A DNA stretch of 64,000 nucleotides, taken from contig NZ_BFBR01000004.1 of assembly GCF_003112735.1 (NCBI RefSeq), positions 164,646 through 228,645 of the forward strand, given 5' to 3'. The position numbers and the translations under genes are program-made. This DNA comes from Candidatus Phycosocius bacilliformis. Lineage in GTDB: Bacteria; Pseudomonadota; Alphaproteobacteria; Caulobacterales; Aquidulcibacteraceae. The notes beneath the pieces were generated by a model. It worked only from the letters and a program-made list of their open reading frames with translations. It did no database searches and was not told the DNA's origin. Positions 53,326 through 63,440 of the stretch are shown in pieces; the stretch's first letter is position 1; each line of letters begins with the position of its first letter.

Positions 53326-53625
53326 GGTCAGGTCATTCCCGTCGGAGAGAGAGAACCTCTTTGCGCATGTGCGCCACAAGATCCCGGATCGGCTTCGCCG
53401 TCCGGGATGACAGCGGCCTATAGATTTCCACTTAGAACCGCTTTGGTGATCAGATTGGGCACCAAAGGGCTTCCAGACAAAAACCTTCTCTAAACGATGT
53501 CATCCCCGCCGGAGCGAAGCGCAGAGCGGGGACCCCCTCGCGCATGTGCGGCACAAGATCCCGGATCGGCTTCGCCGTCCGGGATGACAGCGAATCGGTG
53601 ATCAAACCCCGTGCGAACCATCAAG
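53326..53625. repeat. Two tandem REP-like hairpin units after dapB
   Basis: Two related ~85-95 bp units lie at about 53333-53416 and 53500-53592. Each begins TCATYCCCG(C/T)CGGAG, contains CGCATGTGCG and CACAAG, and ends in the same hairpin ATCCCGGATCGGC...GTCCGGGATGACAGCG (53381-53408 and 53558-53585). Such units recur in alphaproteobacterial intergenic regions and can act as bidirectional terminators. No gene seen in this 300 bp. Confidence 0.8.
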
Positions 53626-54051
53626 TCAGCCTGGCACTAGCCGTCGACTTGAGACAATTGAACCCAATTGGCGCAGCGTCTTGCCATTGATTGGCACGGT
53701 CGTATGAGCCGCTCGGATGGCCTCAAATTCCTTTGCGATTCCCGTATAGCCATCCTGGTTAGGATAGCCGACCACCACAACCATATCCCAATCAGGCGCG
53801 TTGCCTGTTGAGACGAGGAGTCGATAGTCAACCATCAAACCGCGCTCAACCGCAATTTGGTCCATAGCAAACCAGTTTTGTCTGATGAAGCGCGCCAAGG
53901 AATCGTTTTCGCCATCATTGGCCTTTAAGAAGGTTAGTTCAACCGAGCCAACGTGCGACTGCCCACCAGTCTCCCCTGCGGCTGCGGAGGTGGTGGTGCC
54001 GAACATTCCCATCAATCCGAAGCCAAAATCCCGCTTTGAAAGGACAAACAT
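53626..54051 (-). CDS. Small exported protein of unknown function
   Basis: This is a 141-residue protein with GGAG 7 nt ahead of its ATG. The first ~25 residues are weakly hydrophobic (FGFGLMGMFGTTTSAAAG), plausibly a signal peptide. The mature part is alpha/beta with no motif I recognise; VELTFLKANDGENDSLARFIRQNWFAMDQ and DWDMVVVVGYPNQDGYTGI hint at a dimeric ferredoxin-like barrel. No operon partner. Confidence 0.6.
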   Translation of the reverse strand: MFVLSKRDFGFGLMGMFGTTTSAAAGETGGQSHVGSVELTFLKANDGENDSLARFIRQNWFAMDQIAVERGLMVDYRLLVSTGNAPDWDMVVVVGYPNQDGYTGIAKEFEAIRAAHTTVPINGKTLRQLGSIVSSRRLVPG

Positions 54052-54198
54052 CGCACACTCCAGACTTGTTTCGACTGCGAAGCAAAAGCGCTTCGCGATG
54101 GGCGAGCTTTGGCAACACCCGTCGCAGGGTTCAAGACAGGGTGGGATTAAAAAGGTTTCATCCGAGGCGTTCTGGCCGAGCGACGCGCCCTTAAGTCG

Positions 54199-54969
54199 TC
54201 ACGCCACTCCCAAGAACGCCACCAGTGCGTCGCGGAAAGCAGGCTCTGCCACGGCGCTGAGGTGATTGCCGGGCACCAATTGGCATCGGGCATTGCCCAG
54301 ACCAGCGGCAAGAGCCACAGGATCGCCATTGTCCTGATCCTGTTCGCCATTGACCACCACGACCGGGACGGTGATGCTGGCCAGCACGTCCGGCGGTGTG
54401 GAAAGCTGTGTGCCCAAGACATTCAAGGCTGCTTCCGGGCTCATGCCGCGGTCCTTGAGGATTGCATGCACATAGGTTCCGGCACGGGCGTCGCGGGCCT
54501 TGGGACCATTGCGGATCGCATCTTCAAAATAGGCCATACGTGTTCCGACCGTGGTGATACCCGCCAGCCCCATCCCGCCAAGAAACACGTTGCCCGGTCT
54601 GACATGGCCTCGGGCAAGCAGTCGAACCGCCATCCGAGCCCCCAGAGAATATCCCACCAAGTCGAAATCGGTGACTCCCAGCTGGGCCAACAGCGCCTCT
54701 TGGTCCTGTGCCAATACATCCTTGGGATAGAAGGCGGCATCCTTTGGGGCATCTGACCGGCCATGACCGCGAAAGTCGGGCAGGATCAAGCGGCGCCCTG
54801 TTTTGGCCATGGCAGCAACCAATCCGGGCTCAACCCAGTTCAACTGGGCGCTGGCCAGAAAGCCATGCAGGATCAATGTGGGTCGCCCACTGGGCGCACC
54901 AGCCTCAGTCCATGCGAGGTTTAGACCGTCAGACGTCTTGAAGCGGAAGGTTGTGTAGTCCATGTCCAT
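54199..54969 (-). CDS. Alpha/beta-fold hydrolase
   Basis: This is a 256-residue alpha/beta hydrolase with HGFLASAQLNW, DFRGHGRSD, nucleophile GYSLGA, acid in NGEQDQDNGD and His in PGNHLSAV. Its start codon is 3 bp from the start of the divergent phosphatase gene (54973), so at least one transcript is leaderless or promoted from within the other gene. Substrate unknown. Confidence 0.85.
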   Translation of the reverse strand: MDMDYTTFRFKTSDGLNLAWTEAGAPSGRPTLILHGFLASAQLNWVEPGLVAAMAKTGRRLILPDFRGHGRSDAPKDAAFYPKDVLAQDQEALLAQLGVTDFDLVGYSLGARMAVRLLARGHVRPGNVFLGGMGLAGITTVGTRMAYFEDAIRNGPKARDARAGTYVHAILKDRGMSPEAALNVLGTQLSTPPDVLASITVPVVVVNGEQDQDNGDPVALAAGLGNARCQLVPGNHLSAVAEPAFRDALVAFLGVA

Positions 54970-54972
54970 GTG

Positions 54973-55767
54973 ATGACCTCATCCTTACCGCCCCCCTTTA
55001 TTCACGTTGACGGCGTCCGAAATTTCCGTGATTTCGGGGCCTATCCAACCCAATCTGGTCGCACGGTGCAAGCGGGCATTTTGTACCGCTCGGCCAATTA
55101 TGCGCAATTGACCCAGCAGGGCCGTGAAGCCTTCGCCCAAACAGGGATCAAAGTGGTGGTGGATTTGCGCCGCGGTCAAGAACGAGACCTGCAACCCAAC
55201 CAACTCGACGGCCTGGAGGTCGATATCTTGTCCTCCACACTGGGTGATGGCGATGGGGAGACCTTGCCGCCCCATTTGCAATTCATCCGCGACGGCGAGC
55301 TTAGTCCTGCAGCGACCCATGAGCACATGATATCATCCTATCGGCGCATCCCGTGGGAGCCCCAACATCTGGCGCTGTTTAACCAGACATTCGACCGGCT
55401 GGTTGCAGGCCATGGGCCGGTCGTCATCCATTGTGCCGCCGGCAAGGATCGGACAGGCATCTTATGTGGGCTGATCTTGCACGCGCTGGGCGTGGACCCC
55501 GACACTATTTTGCAAGATTATCTTCTGACCAATCACGTCGCCCAAGACCCGGCTCTGGTGCACGGCTATGCCCAAATGATGGGAAATCGCTTTAACCGGG
55601 TGATAGACCCCGAAGCCTTGCGACCCATGGTCGGGGTGCATCAGGACTTCCTGCAGGCGGCATGGGATGAGATGGTGGCCCGCGATGGCGGCATCGACGG
55701 CTATTTGCTGCGGATCGGGGTCGACGCCGCCAAACAGCGCGCGCTGGCCGACTATCTGCTGAGGTGA
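54973..55767 (+). CDS. Tyrosine-type protein phosphatase
   Basis: This is a 264-residue dual-specificity/tyrosine phosphatase of the bacterial LipA/Y_phosphatase3 type. The P-loop HCAAGKDRTG has the catalytic Cys and Arg, and the N-terminal GVRNFRDFGAYPT with YRSANYAQLT is the family hallmark. Cytoplasmic, no signal. ATG 54973 chosen; a GTG at 54970 precedes it. Targets may be phosphoproteins or phosphoinositides. Confidence 0.88.
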   Translation: MTSSLPPPFIHVDGVRNFRDFGAYPTQSGRTVQAGILYRSANYAQLTQQGREAFAQTGIKVVVDLRRGQERDLQPNQLDGLEVDILSSTLGDGDGETLPPHLQFIRDGELSPAATHEHMISSYRRIPWEPQHLALFNQTFDRLVAGHGPVVIHCAAGKDRTGILCGLILHALGVDPDTILQDYLLTNHVAQDPALVHGYAQMMGNRFNRVIDPEALRPMVGVHQDFLQAAWDEMVARDGGIDGYLLRIGVDAAKQRALADYLLR

Positions 55768-55816
55768 CCTTGGGGCATCGGCTTGCACACCGGCCACGGG
55801 CGTCTAGACTGACCCC

Positions 55817-57364
55817 ATGAGCTGGAAACCCGAAATCGACCACTTGCGCGCCCGTGAGGCGCTGGCTGAAAAAATGGGCGGCGACGAGCGCGTCTCCCGG
55901 CAAAAGTCGCAAGGCAAACTGACCGCGCGGGATCGTGTCGACGCCCTGCTTGATCCGGGATCGTTCCACGAGATTGGCAAGATTGCCGGGGTGGCCGATT
56001 ATGCCGCCGATGGCAGCTTGGCCAGTTTCACCCCGTCAAACATGATCACGGGGCGCGGGCGGATCGAGGGGCGGCCTGTCGGTGTGATCGCCGATGACTT
56101 CACCGTGCGTGGCGGGGCCGCTGATGCGGCGATCTGGCAGAAAATGGTGCAGGCTGAGAAGTTTGCTGGTGAATATCGCATGCCGCTGATCCGCATGGTC
56201 GACGGCACCGGCGGGGGTGGCAGCGTCAAAATGCTGGAAAAGGACCCCCGCACCTATATTCCCGAAACCCCTGGCTGGGAGGTTGTGGTCGCCAATCTGG
56301 GTCAGATCCCGGTCGTCTCGCTGGCACTGGGTCCCTGCGCCGGATTGGGAGCTGGACGCGTGGCCGCCAGCCATTATTCAGTCATGGTGAAAGGGTTGAG
56401 CCAGGTCTTTGTTGCAGGTCCTCCTGTGGCGCGCGCCATCGGTGAGGATATCGATAAAGAAGGCTTGGGCGGTTGGGAGATCCAAGCCCGCAATGGGGTG
56501 GTGGACGACGCCGTCGATAGTGAATTGGAAGCCATGGCGATGGCGCGCCGGTTTTTGTCTTATGTGCCAGGTTCGGTTGATGATCTGCCCGCGCGTTTGC
56601 CCAGTCGCGATCCGATAGACCGCAAGGAAGAATTCCTTGTCTCCATCGTGCCGCGCGACCGCGTAACCCCCTACAAAAGCCGCAGGATTGTGGAAGCCTG
56701 TGTCGACGCAGGCTCATTTTTCGAAATGGGCAAGGCGTGGGGTCGGTCGATTATCACCGGCTTTGCCCGGCTGGATGGGTGGCCTGTCGCGATCATGGCA
56801 GGCGACCCTTATGTCTTGGACGGGGCGTGGACAGCCGATGCGGCCCGCAAGGTGGAGCGCTTTGTCGATCTGGCGAACACCTTCCATCTTCCCATCGTGC
56901 ATTTTGTCGATTGCCCGGGTTTTGCTGTCGGTCGCAAGCATGAGCAGGCGGGCGTAACCCGCGCGGGCATTCGGGCAATGAGTGCCATCTATCAAGCCCG
57001 CGTGCCCTTCTGTGCGGTTGTAATGCGCAAAGCCTATGGGCTGGCGGGCTCGGCCATGTTCAACCCCTCGCGCGCCAAAGCCCGCTTCTGCTGGCCATCG
57101 GGAGATTGGGGCAGCCTGCCCATGGACGGCGGGGTGGAAGCTGCCTTCCGGCGCGAATTGGAGAGCCATCCAGACCCTGCAACCCGCTTGGCTGAGATCA
57201 AAGCCTGGATGGAAGGTCTGCGCAGCCCGTTCCGGACCGCTGAAAGCTTCTATGCTGAAGAAATCATCGACCCGCGCGATACCCGCCCCCTTCTGTGTGA
57301 GTGGGCAGGACTTGCCCGTCGCGTGTTACAAACCGGACCTGTCAGCACCCATATGCGGCCTTAG
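55817..57364 (+). CDS. Acyl-CoA carboxylase carboxyltransferase subunit
   Basis: This is a 515-residue biotin-dependent carboxyltransferase beta subunit of the propionyl/methylcrotonyl/acetyl-CoA carboxylase family. Both crotonase-like halves are visible: GKLTARDRVDALLDPGSFHEIG and VDGTGGGGSV; then TPYKSRRIVEACVDAGSFFEMG, VDCPGFAVGRKHEQAGVTRAG and KAYGLAGSAMF. No biotin carboxylase subunit is adjacent, so the partner must be elsewhere. Acyl preference not determinable from sequence. Confidence 0.88.
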   Translation: MSWKPEIDHLRAREALAEKMGGDERVSRQKSQGKLTARDRVDALLDPGSFHEIGKIAGVADYAADGSLASFTPSNMITGRGRIEGRPVGVIADDFTVRGGAADAAIWQKMVQAEKFAGEYRMPLIRMVDGTGGGGSVKMLEKDPRTYIPETPGWEVVVANLGQIPVVSLALGPCAGLGAGRVAASHYSVMVKGLSQVFVAGPPVARAIGEDIDKEGLGGWEIQARNGVVDDAVDSELEAMAMARRFLSYVPGSVDDLPARLPSRDPIDRKEEFLVSIVPRDRVTPYKSRRIVEACVDAGSFFEMGKAWGRSIITGFARLDGWPVAIMAGDPYVLDGAWTADAARKVERFVDLANTFHLPIVHFVDCPGFAVGRKHEQAGVTRAGIRAMSAIYQARVPFCAVVMRKAYGLAGSAMFNPSRAKARFCWPSGDWGSLPMDGGVEAAFRRELESHPDPATRLAEIKAWMEGLRSPFRTAESFYAEEIIDPRDTRPLLCEWAGLARRVLQTGPVSTHMRP

Positions 57365-57454
57365 GCGGAAGCCGCATTCTGGGCGATCCGACATGGTGAA
57401 CGTCAAACATCAACTCGGCTTGGAAGTGGCGCGGGGCTGGCCTAAAGTCGGGTC

Positions 57455-60361
57455 ATGACTCATCCAATTGGCCCCGATTCCCGCGTCACTCTGGTGGATG
57501 GCTCCGGCTATATTTTCCGGGCCTTTCATGGCTTGCCGCCTTTGACGCGCAAAAGTGACGGAGCCCCGATTGGTGCAGTATCGGGCTTTTGCAACATGAT
57601 TTTCAAGCTGTTGGCCGATGAGCGCGACGGCGACCAACCGACCCATCTTGCGGTCATTTTTGATGCGTCAGGCCCGACGTTCCGCAATGACATTTACCCC
57701 GCCTATAAGGCTAACCGCCCACCGGCCCCGGAAGATTTGGTGCCGCAATTTCCGATGATACGCGAGGCCACCCGCGCCTTTGGCCTGCCGTCTGTTGAAT
57801 TGCCGGGCTATGAGGCTGACGATCTAATTGCCACCTATGCGCGCCAAGCGGCCGAAAAAGGTGCGAAGGTGCGCATCCTGTCCTCGGACAAGGATCTGAT
57901 GCAGCTGATCACCGACAAGATTTTCCTGTATGATCCGATGAAGGACCGCCCGTTGGGGCCCGAAGCGGTGATGGATAAATTTGGCGTCGGCCCCGCCCAA
58001 GTCATTGATGTGCAGGCTTTGGCAGGCGACAGCACCGACAATGTGCCCGGTGCGCCGGGCATCGGGGTTAAGACGGCGGCAGAATTACTGGCAACATTTG
58101 GTACGCTGGAAGAATTGCTCGACCGTGCGCACGAGATCAAACAGCCCAAGCGGCGGGAGACGCTGATCCAGTTCCGCGAACAGATTGAGATTTCCAAGCG
58201 GCTGGTGACCCTGATGAATGATGTGCCCGTTCTGGAACATCTGGAACATTTTGGCGTTCGCGAACCCGAGCCGGAGGTGTTGCTGGAGTTTCTACGCCGC
58301 ATGGAATTGCGCACCTTGACCGGGCGGGTGGAAGCCGGGCTGCGGCGTGATGGCTATGTGGCTGACAAGGCTGACCATGGCCCAGTCGGCATCGGCGCGC
58401 CCGTGACCCCTGCCCCTGCCCAGCCGGCTGGCCCTCAAGCACAACCAGGCCAAGCGGTCATCCCCCCGGCCGTTTATGCCCCGGTCAAGCATTCAGCTTA
58501 TGAAACCATCACCGACTTGGCCCGTCTTGATGACTGGCTGGCGCGTGTGCGGACCCAAGGCCATGTCGCCTTTGATACGGAGACCGACGCCCTCAATAGC
58601 GTGTCGGGCAGTCTGGTGGGCCTATCTCTGGCCGTTGAGCCCGGCATTGCCTGCTATATCCCGGTCGGCCATCGTGGAGCGGGTGCACTGGGTGGCACTG
58701 GTGATCTCTTCGCCAGCCCAGAGGTCAGCCTCGCCCGCTTGCCCGGTCAATTGGGGTTGGGTGATGTTCTGGCCCGTCTCAAGCCGGTTTTAGAAGATGA
58801 TGCCATCCTGAAGATCGGCCAGAACCTGAAATATGATCTGTCGGTCATGGCCCAGCACGGCATCGCCATCCATCCAATTGATGACACCATGCTGATGAGT
58901 TTTGCGGTTGATGCCGGACGCAATAGCCATGGGATGGATGATTTATCGCTGCGCCTGTTGGGCCATCAGCCCATCGCATTCAAGGATGTGTGTGGCACGG
59001 GCAAATCCCAGATCAGCTTTGATCAAGTGCCGATTGACCGGGCCACGGCCTATGCCGCCGAAGATGCCGACATCACCTTGCGCCTGTGGCACATCTTGAA
59101 ACCGCGTCTGGTGCAGGAGCGTTGCACCACTGTCTATGAAACGCTGGAGCGCCCCTTGGTCCCTGTCATTGCGGCGATGGAGCAAGCTGGCGTCAAAGTC
59201 GATGTGGCGGAACTCTCGCGCCTGTCGCTCGATTTTGCCCAGCGCATGACTGGACTTGAAGCCCAAGCCCATGAGCAGGCCGGGGAAAACTTCAATCTGG
59301 GCAGTCCCAAGCAATTGGGCGACATTTTGTTTGGCAAAATGGCTTTGCCAGGCGGCAAGAAGACCGCAACCGGGCAATGGGCCACCGGGGCGGATGCGCT
59401 GGAGGACCTGGCCGCCCAAGGCCATGACTTGCCGCGCACCATTGTGGATTGGCGCACCTTGGCCAAGCTCAAGAGCACCTATACTGATAATCTCAAGGAT
59501 GCCATCGACGCGCGGACTGGCCGGGTCCACACATCCTTCAACATGGTTGGGGCGGCCACGGGGCGGTTATCCTCCACCGACCCCAATCTGCAGAATATTC
59601 CGATCCGCACCGAAGAAGGTCGCCGCATCCGCAAGGCCTTTGTGGCAGAACCGGGCAATCTGCTGATCTCTGCTGATTATAGCCAGATTGAGTTACGGCT
59701 GTTGGCCCATGTCGGCGACATCCCCCAATTGAAGCGCGCCTTTATCGACGGCCATGACATTCACGCCATGACCGCATCAGAAATGTTTGGCGTGCCGTTG
59801 GACGGGATGGACCCGATGGTGCGCCGCAAAGCCAAAGCAATCAATTTCGGCATTATCTATGGCATCTCAGCCTTTGGTCTGGCCCGTCAGCTCTCGATCC
59901 CGCAGGGCGAGGCCCGCGACTATATCGCCATGTATAAGCAGCGCTTCCCCGGCATTCAGGCCTATATGGACGCGATGAAGACAATGGCGCGGGAAAAAAC
60001 CTATGTCGAAACCATTTTTGGCCGCCGTTGCTGGGTCCCCGGCATTCATGCCAAGAGCCAAGCCGAACAGGCGTTTGCCGAACGTCAGGCCATCAACGCG
60101 CCATTGCAGGGGGCGGCAGCAGACATCATCAAGCGTGCGATGATCCGCCTGCCAGCGGCACTGAAAGAAGCCGGTTTGTCGGCCAGAATGCTGTTGCAAG
60201 TGCATGACGAGCTTGTATTTGAAGCGCCGGCAAGCCAAGCCGAAGCCACATGTGCGCTGGTTGCCAAGGTGATGGAGCGCGCCGCCCTGCCTGCTGTTGC
60301 CTTGACGGTGCCACTGGTGGTTGAGGCGCGTGCTGCCAGCACCTGGGCTGAGGCGCACTAA
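57455..60361 (+). CDS. polA: DNA polymerase I
   Basis: This is a 968-residue Pol I for repair and Okazaki-fragment maturation. The 5'-3' exonuclease spans ~1-290 ([42 protein letters not shown]). The 3'-5' exonuclease spans ~350-550 and looks active ([24 protein letters not shown]). The polymerase domain spans ~570-968: motif [13 protein letters not shown], motif [15 protein letters not shown], motif [12 protein letters not shown] Pro/Ala/Gln-rich linker (~320-350) separates the exonucleases. All catalytic residues seem intact. Confidence 0.97.
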   Translation: MTHPIGPDSRVTLVDGSGYIFRAFHGLPPLTRKSDGAPIGAVSGFCNMIFKLLADERDGDQPTHLAVIFDASGPTFRNDIYPAYKANRPPAPEDLVPQFPMIREATRAFGLPSVELPGYEADDLIATYARQAAEKGAKVRILSSDKDLMQLITDKIFLYDPMKDRPLGPEAVMDKFGVGPAQVIDVQALAGDSTDNVPGAPGIGVKTAAELLATFGTLEELLDRAHEIKQPKRRETLIQFREQIEISKRLVTLMNDVPVLEHLEHFGVREPEPEVLLEFLRRMELRTLTGRVEAGLRRDGYVADKADHGPVGIGAPVTPAPAQPAGPQAQPGQAVIPPAVYAPVKHSAYETITDLARLDDWLARVRTQGHVAFDTETDALNSVSGSLVGLSLAVEPGIACYIPVGHRGAGALGGTGDLFASPEVSLARLPGQLGLGDVLARLKPVLEDDAILKIGQNLKYDLSVMAQHGIAIHPIDDTMLMSFAVDAGRNSHGMDDLSLRLLGHQPIAFKDVCGTGKSQISFDQVPIDRATAYAAEDADITLRLWHILKPRLVQERCTTVYETLERPLVPVIAAMEQAGVKVDVAELSRLSLDFAQRMTGLEAQAHEQAGENFNLGSPKQLGDILFGKMALPGGKKTATGQWATGADALEDLAAQGHDLPRTIVDWRTLAKLKSTYTDNLKDAIDARTGRVHTSFNMVGAATGRLSSTDPNLQNIPIRTEEGRRIRKAFVAEPGNLLISADYSQIELRLLAHVGDIPQLKRAFIDGHDIHAMTASEMFGVPLDGMDPMVRRKAKAINFGIIYGISAFGLARQLSIPQGEARDYIAMYKQRFPGIQAYMDAMKTMAREKTYVETIFGRRCWVPGIHAKSQAEQAFAERQAINAPLQGAAADIIKRAMIRLPAALKEAGLSARMLLQVHDELVFEAPASQAEATCALVAKVMERAALPAVALTVPLVVEARAASTWAEAH

Positions 60362-60389
60362 ACCACTTACTTCTCTGGAATCTGCCACC

Positions 60390-62777
60390 ATGAAATTCAC
60401 CTTGTCTTGGCTTCGCGATCATCTGGCGACCGAAGCTGCTCTGCCGGAAGTGCTGGACGCCATGACGATGGCGGGCCTCGAAGTCGAGCATTGGGAGGAT
60501 CCAGCCGACAAACTGAAAGCTTTTTCAGTCGCGCGTATTGTCGCGGCCGCGCGTCACCCCAATGCCGACCGCTTGCAAGTCTGCCAGGTTGAAACAATCG
60601 ACGGCATGAAGGAAATCGTCTGCGGTGCGCCCAATGCACGGCCAGGCCTGACAACGGTTTATGCGCCTTTGGGTACTTTTATTCCCGGTAGCGGCATTAC
60701 GTTGGAGCCGCGGGCCGTGCGCGGCGTGGTCTCCAACGGCATGTTGTGTTCGGCGGCTGAGCTGGAAACCGCCGAAGAGAGCGATGGCATCCTTGAGCTT
60801 GATGACGCTCTGGCCGTTGGCACGCCCGCCGCTGCCGCTTTAGGCCTTGCTGACGCGGTGATCGACTTTGAAGTGACGCCAAACCGCCCCGATTGGCTCG
60901 GCGTGGTGGGTATCGCGCGTGAATTGGCTGCAGCCGGTCTCGGCACACTGAAAGATCATTCAGTTAAACCAGTAGCTGGCAGCTTCCCCTGTCCGGTGAC
61001 CGTGACCATCGACGCGCCTGAGGCCTGCCCCGCTTTCGCGGGCCGCTTGATTAAGGGCGTGAAAAATGGGCCAAGCCCTGCGTGGCTGGCGGATCGATTG
61101 CGCGCCATTGGCCTGCGCCCGATCAATGCACTGGTTGATATCACCAATTTCATTTCCTATGACCGCGCTCGGCCTCTGCATGTCTATGATGCGGCCAAAC
61201 TGACCGGCGGCATTGTGGCGCGTATGGGTGAGGCAGGCGAAAGCTTTGTCGCCCTCGATGGCAAGACGTATGAGTTGACCTCCGCCATGTGTGTCATTGG
61301 CGATGAAGCCGGACCTCTGGGCTTGGGCGGCATTATGGGTGGCCTGTCGTCGGGTTGCTCTGAAGAGACCGTTGATGTCTTTGTCGAGAGTGCCTTGTTC
61401 GCGCCTTTGACGATCGCTCAAACCGCGCGCGCCTTAGGCCTCCAATCTGATGCCAAATACCGCTTTGAGCGGGGTGTTGATTCAGGTTTCATGGTGGATG
61501 GGCTAGAGCTTGCCACCGCAATGATCCTGGAGCTGTGCGGCGGCACCGCCTCAGACGTCATTATTGCCGGGGAAGTTCCTGCGGCCCCAGAAGCCGTGCC
61601 CTTTGCCACCAAGGAAGTGCATCGCTTGACGGGCCTAGACCTCAGCGATGGCGAAATTGACACCATCCTGACTGCTTTGGGCTTCTCACCGGACGTGACC
61701 GGGGCGGGAACCCGCAAAGTTGGCGTCCCCACGTGGCGGCGGGATGTGGCAGGCCCCGCTGATCTGGTCGAAGACATTGCGCGCATCGCTGGCTTTGACC
61801 GCTTGCCGACGGCCAAATTGCCAGAGCGCAAAGGCAGGAAAGAGCCCCTACTAACCGCGGCGCAAAACCGGGTCCGTTTAGGCCGACGCAGCCTCGCTGC
61901 CCGCGGCTGGATGGAAGCGGTGACGTGGAGCTTCGCCAGCCGCGCGACCTGTGAGTTATTTGGCGCTGCCCAGGGCGGCGGGGCTTTGGTTCTGGCCAAC
62001 CCCATCGCCTCAGACCTCGATTGCATGCGACCCAGCGCCTTGATCCATCTGCTATTAGCAGCCCAACGCAATGCCGATCGCGGCTTTGGCGACCTCGCCT
62101 TGTTTGAAGCCGGTCCGGTCTATCGCGGCGATGGGCCGAAAGATCAGGAGATGGTTATTGCCGGTGTCACGCGGGGTCATGTTCGCCATTGGGATGGCGC
62201 GGCCAAACCAGATGTATTCAGCGTGAAAGCCGATGTGTTGGCCATGCTGGAGGCCATGGGGGCCGCCATGGGTGGCCTACAAACCGTACAAGGTGCGCGG
62301 GCGTGGTGGCATCCTGGCCGGTCTGGCACATTTAAGCTCGGCCCTAAGACCATACTGGCGGAGTTTGGCGAACTGCATCCGCGCGTCCTCAAAGCCATGG
62401 GGGTGGACGGACCGGTCTATGGTTTTGAGCTTTTCCTCGATGCCCTGCCACCGGCCAAGGTGAAGCCCACAAAGACCAAGGCCAAGCTGGATGCTTCAGC
62501 CTTACAACCTTTGTCACGTGACTTTGCCTTCTTGGCGAAAGCCGACATGGCAGCTGGCGACCTCCTGCGCGCAGTGGGCCAGGTCGACAAGACATTGATC
62601 TCCGACGTCAGTCTGTTTGACCGCTATCAGGGGCCCGGTGTGGCCGATGGCCATGTGTCGCTGGGGGTGCAAGTCACCTTGCAGCCGCGTGAGCATACGC
62701 TGACAGAGGCCGAAATTGAGGCCGTCAGCACCAAGATCATCGCAGCTGCCGACAAGTTGGGTGCTCGTCTGCGCTAG
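60390..62777 (+). CDS. pheT: Phenylalanine--tRNA ligase beta subunit
   Basis: This is a 795-residue PheRS beta chain from ATG 60390 ([12 protein letters not shown]). It has a tRNA-binding OB fold at ~40-150 ([28 protein letters not shown]), a B3/B4 editing domain, a B5 domain, a catalytic-like core, and a C-terminal anticodon-binding FDX-ACB domain ([16 protein letters not shown]). It needs PheS for charging tRNA-Phe, yet pheS is not adjacent upstream or anywhere in this window. Follows polA by 28 nt. Its stop shares a CTAG with the convergent VOC gene. Confidence 0.96.
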   Translation: MKFTLSWLRDHLATEAALPEVLDAMTMAGLEVEHWEDPADKLKAFSVARIVAAARHPNADRLQVCQVETIDGMKEIVCGAPNARPGLTTVYAPLGTFIPGSGITLEPRAVRGVVSNGMLCSAAELETAEESDGILELDDALAVGTPAAAALGLADAVIDFEVTPNRPDWLGVVGIARELAAAGLGTLKDHSVKPVAGSFPCPVTVTIDAPEACPAFAGRLIKGVKNGPSPAWLADRLRAIGLRPINALVDITNFISYDRARPLHVYDAAKLTGGIVARMGEAGESFVALDGKTYELTSAMCVIGDEAGPLGLGGIMGGLSSGCSEETVDVFVESALFAPLTIAQTARALGLQSDAKYRFERGVDSGFMVDGLELATAMILELCGGTASDVIIAGEVPAAPEAVPFATKEVHRLTGLDLSDGEIDTILTALGFSPDVTGAGTRKVGVPTWRRDVAGPADLVEDIARIAGFDRLPTAKLPERKGRKEPLLTAAQNRVRLGRRSLAARGWMEAVTWSFASRATCELFGAAQGGGALVLANPIASDLDCMRPSALIHLLLAAQRNADRGFGDLALFEAGPVYRGDGPKDQEMVIAGVTRGHVRHWDGAAKPDVFSVKADVLAMLEAMGAAMGGLQTVQGARAWWHPGRSGTFKLGPKTILAEFGELHPRVLKAMGVDGPVYGFELFLDALPPAKVKPTKTKAKLDASALQPLSRDFAFLAKADMAAGDLLRAVGQVDKTLISDVSLFDRYQGPGVADGHVSLGVQVTLQPREHTLTEAEIEAVSTKIIAAADKLGARLR

Positions 62778-63364
62778 CGGACGCTGGGCGGGTCGGACTT
62801 GGGAAACTCGTAAAGCACGATCACATTCCCATCCCAATCCAGAAAGCCCTGTTCAACACCATCACCCTGCCCGAGCGAGGGCAAGACGCGCGGACCGAAA
62901 ACCGTCAGACCCATCGCCTTGGCCTGCGCGATGATGTCAGCCAAGCGCCCATTGGCATTGATGACCGCCCCCGTGGTGCGAATCCCGGTCTTGGGCGGCA
63001 GCGCCACACCCTTAACCTCCAGCAAGGCGAGGGTTCTCACCTGATTGGGGCCCGCACTTAACGTGCAAAAGCGCATCTGGGCTTCTGCAGGAATATTGAA
63101 TACTTCGCGCGAGTAGGAATTGGGGCCAGAAACCGTGATGGCACCGGGCTCCAGGCCCATCACGTCGCGCCACAATGTCAAAGCCCGCTCCATATCGGTC
63201 ACCACATAGAGCTGACGCTTGTAATATGCGCCCTGATAAGGAGCCTCAGCAGGCTGAGAGGATGGCATTTGCGGGCCGGTCTGTGCCAGTGCCGGGGTGA
63301 GAGGGACTGTAGCCAGAGCCAGACCAGCACCCAGAGCACGAAGGCTAAACCATTGAGTCGTCAT
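62774..63364 (-). CDS. Exported VOC-family protein
   Basis: This is a 196-residue vicinal-oxygen-chelate (glyoxalase-like) protein with signal peptide [28 protein letters not shown]. One VOC module spans ~40-190 ([27 protein letters not shown] ... [16 protein letters not shown]). Export is unusual for this fold, which usually acts in the cytoplasm. Convergent with pheT with a shared CTAG stop. Ligand unknown. Confidence 0.75.
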   Translation of the reverse strand: MTTQWFSLRALGAGLALATVPLTPALAQTGPQMPSSQPAEAPYQGAYYKRQLYVVTDMERALTLWRDVMGLEPGAITVSGPNSYSREVFNIPAEAQMRFCTLSAGPNQVRTLALLEVKGVALPPKTGIRTTGAVINANGRLADIIAQAKAMGLTVFGPRVLPSLGQGDGVEQGFLDWDGNVIVLYEFPKSDPPSVR

Positions 63365-63440
63365 ATGAAGTCTCCTGACATCCGAACCAATCTCATGAAC
63401 CGGCGCGGTTTCGAATTGACGCCAGCCTATATCAGGTTAA

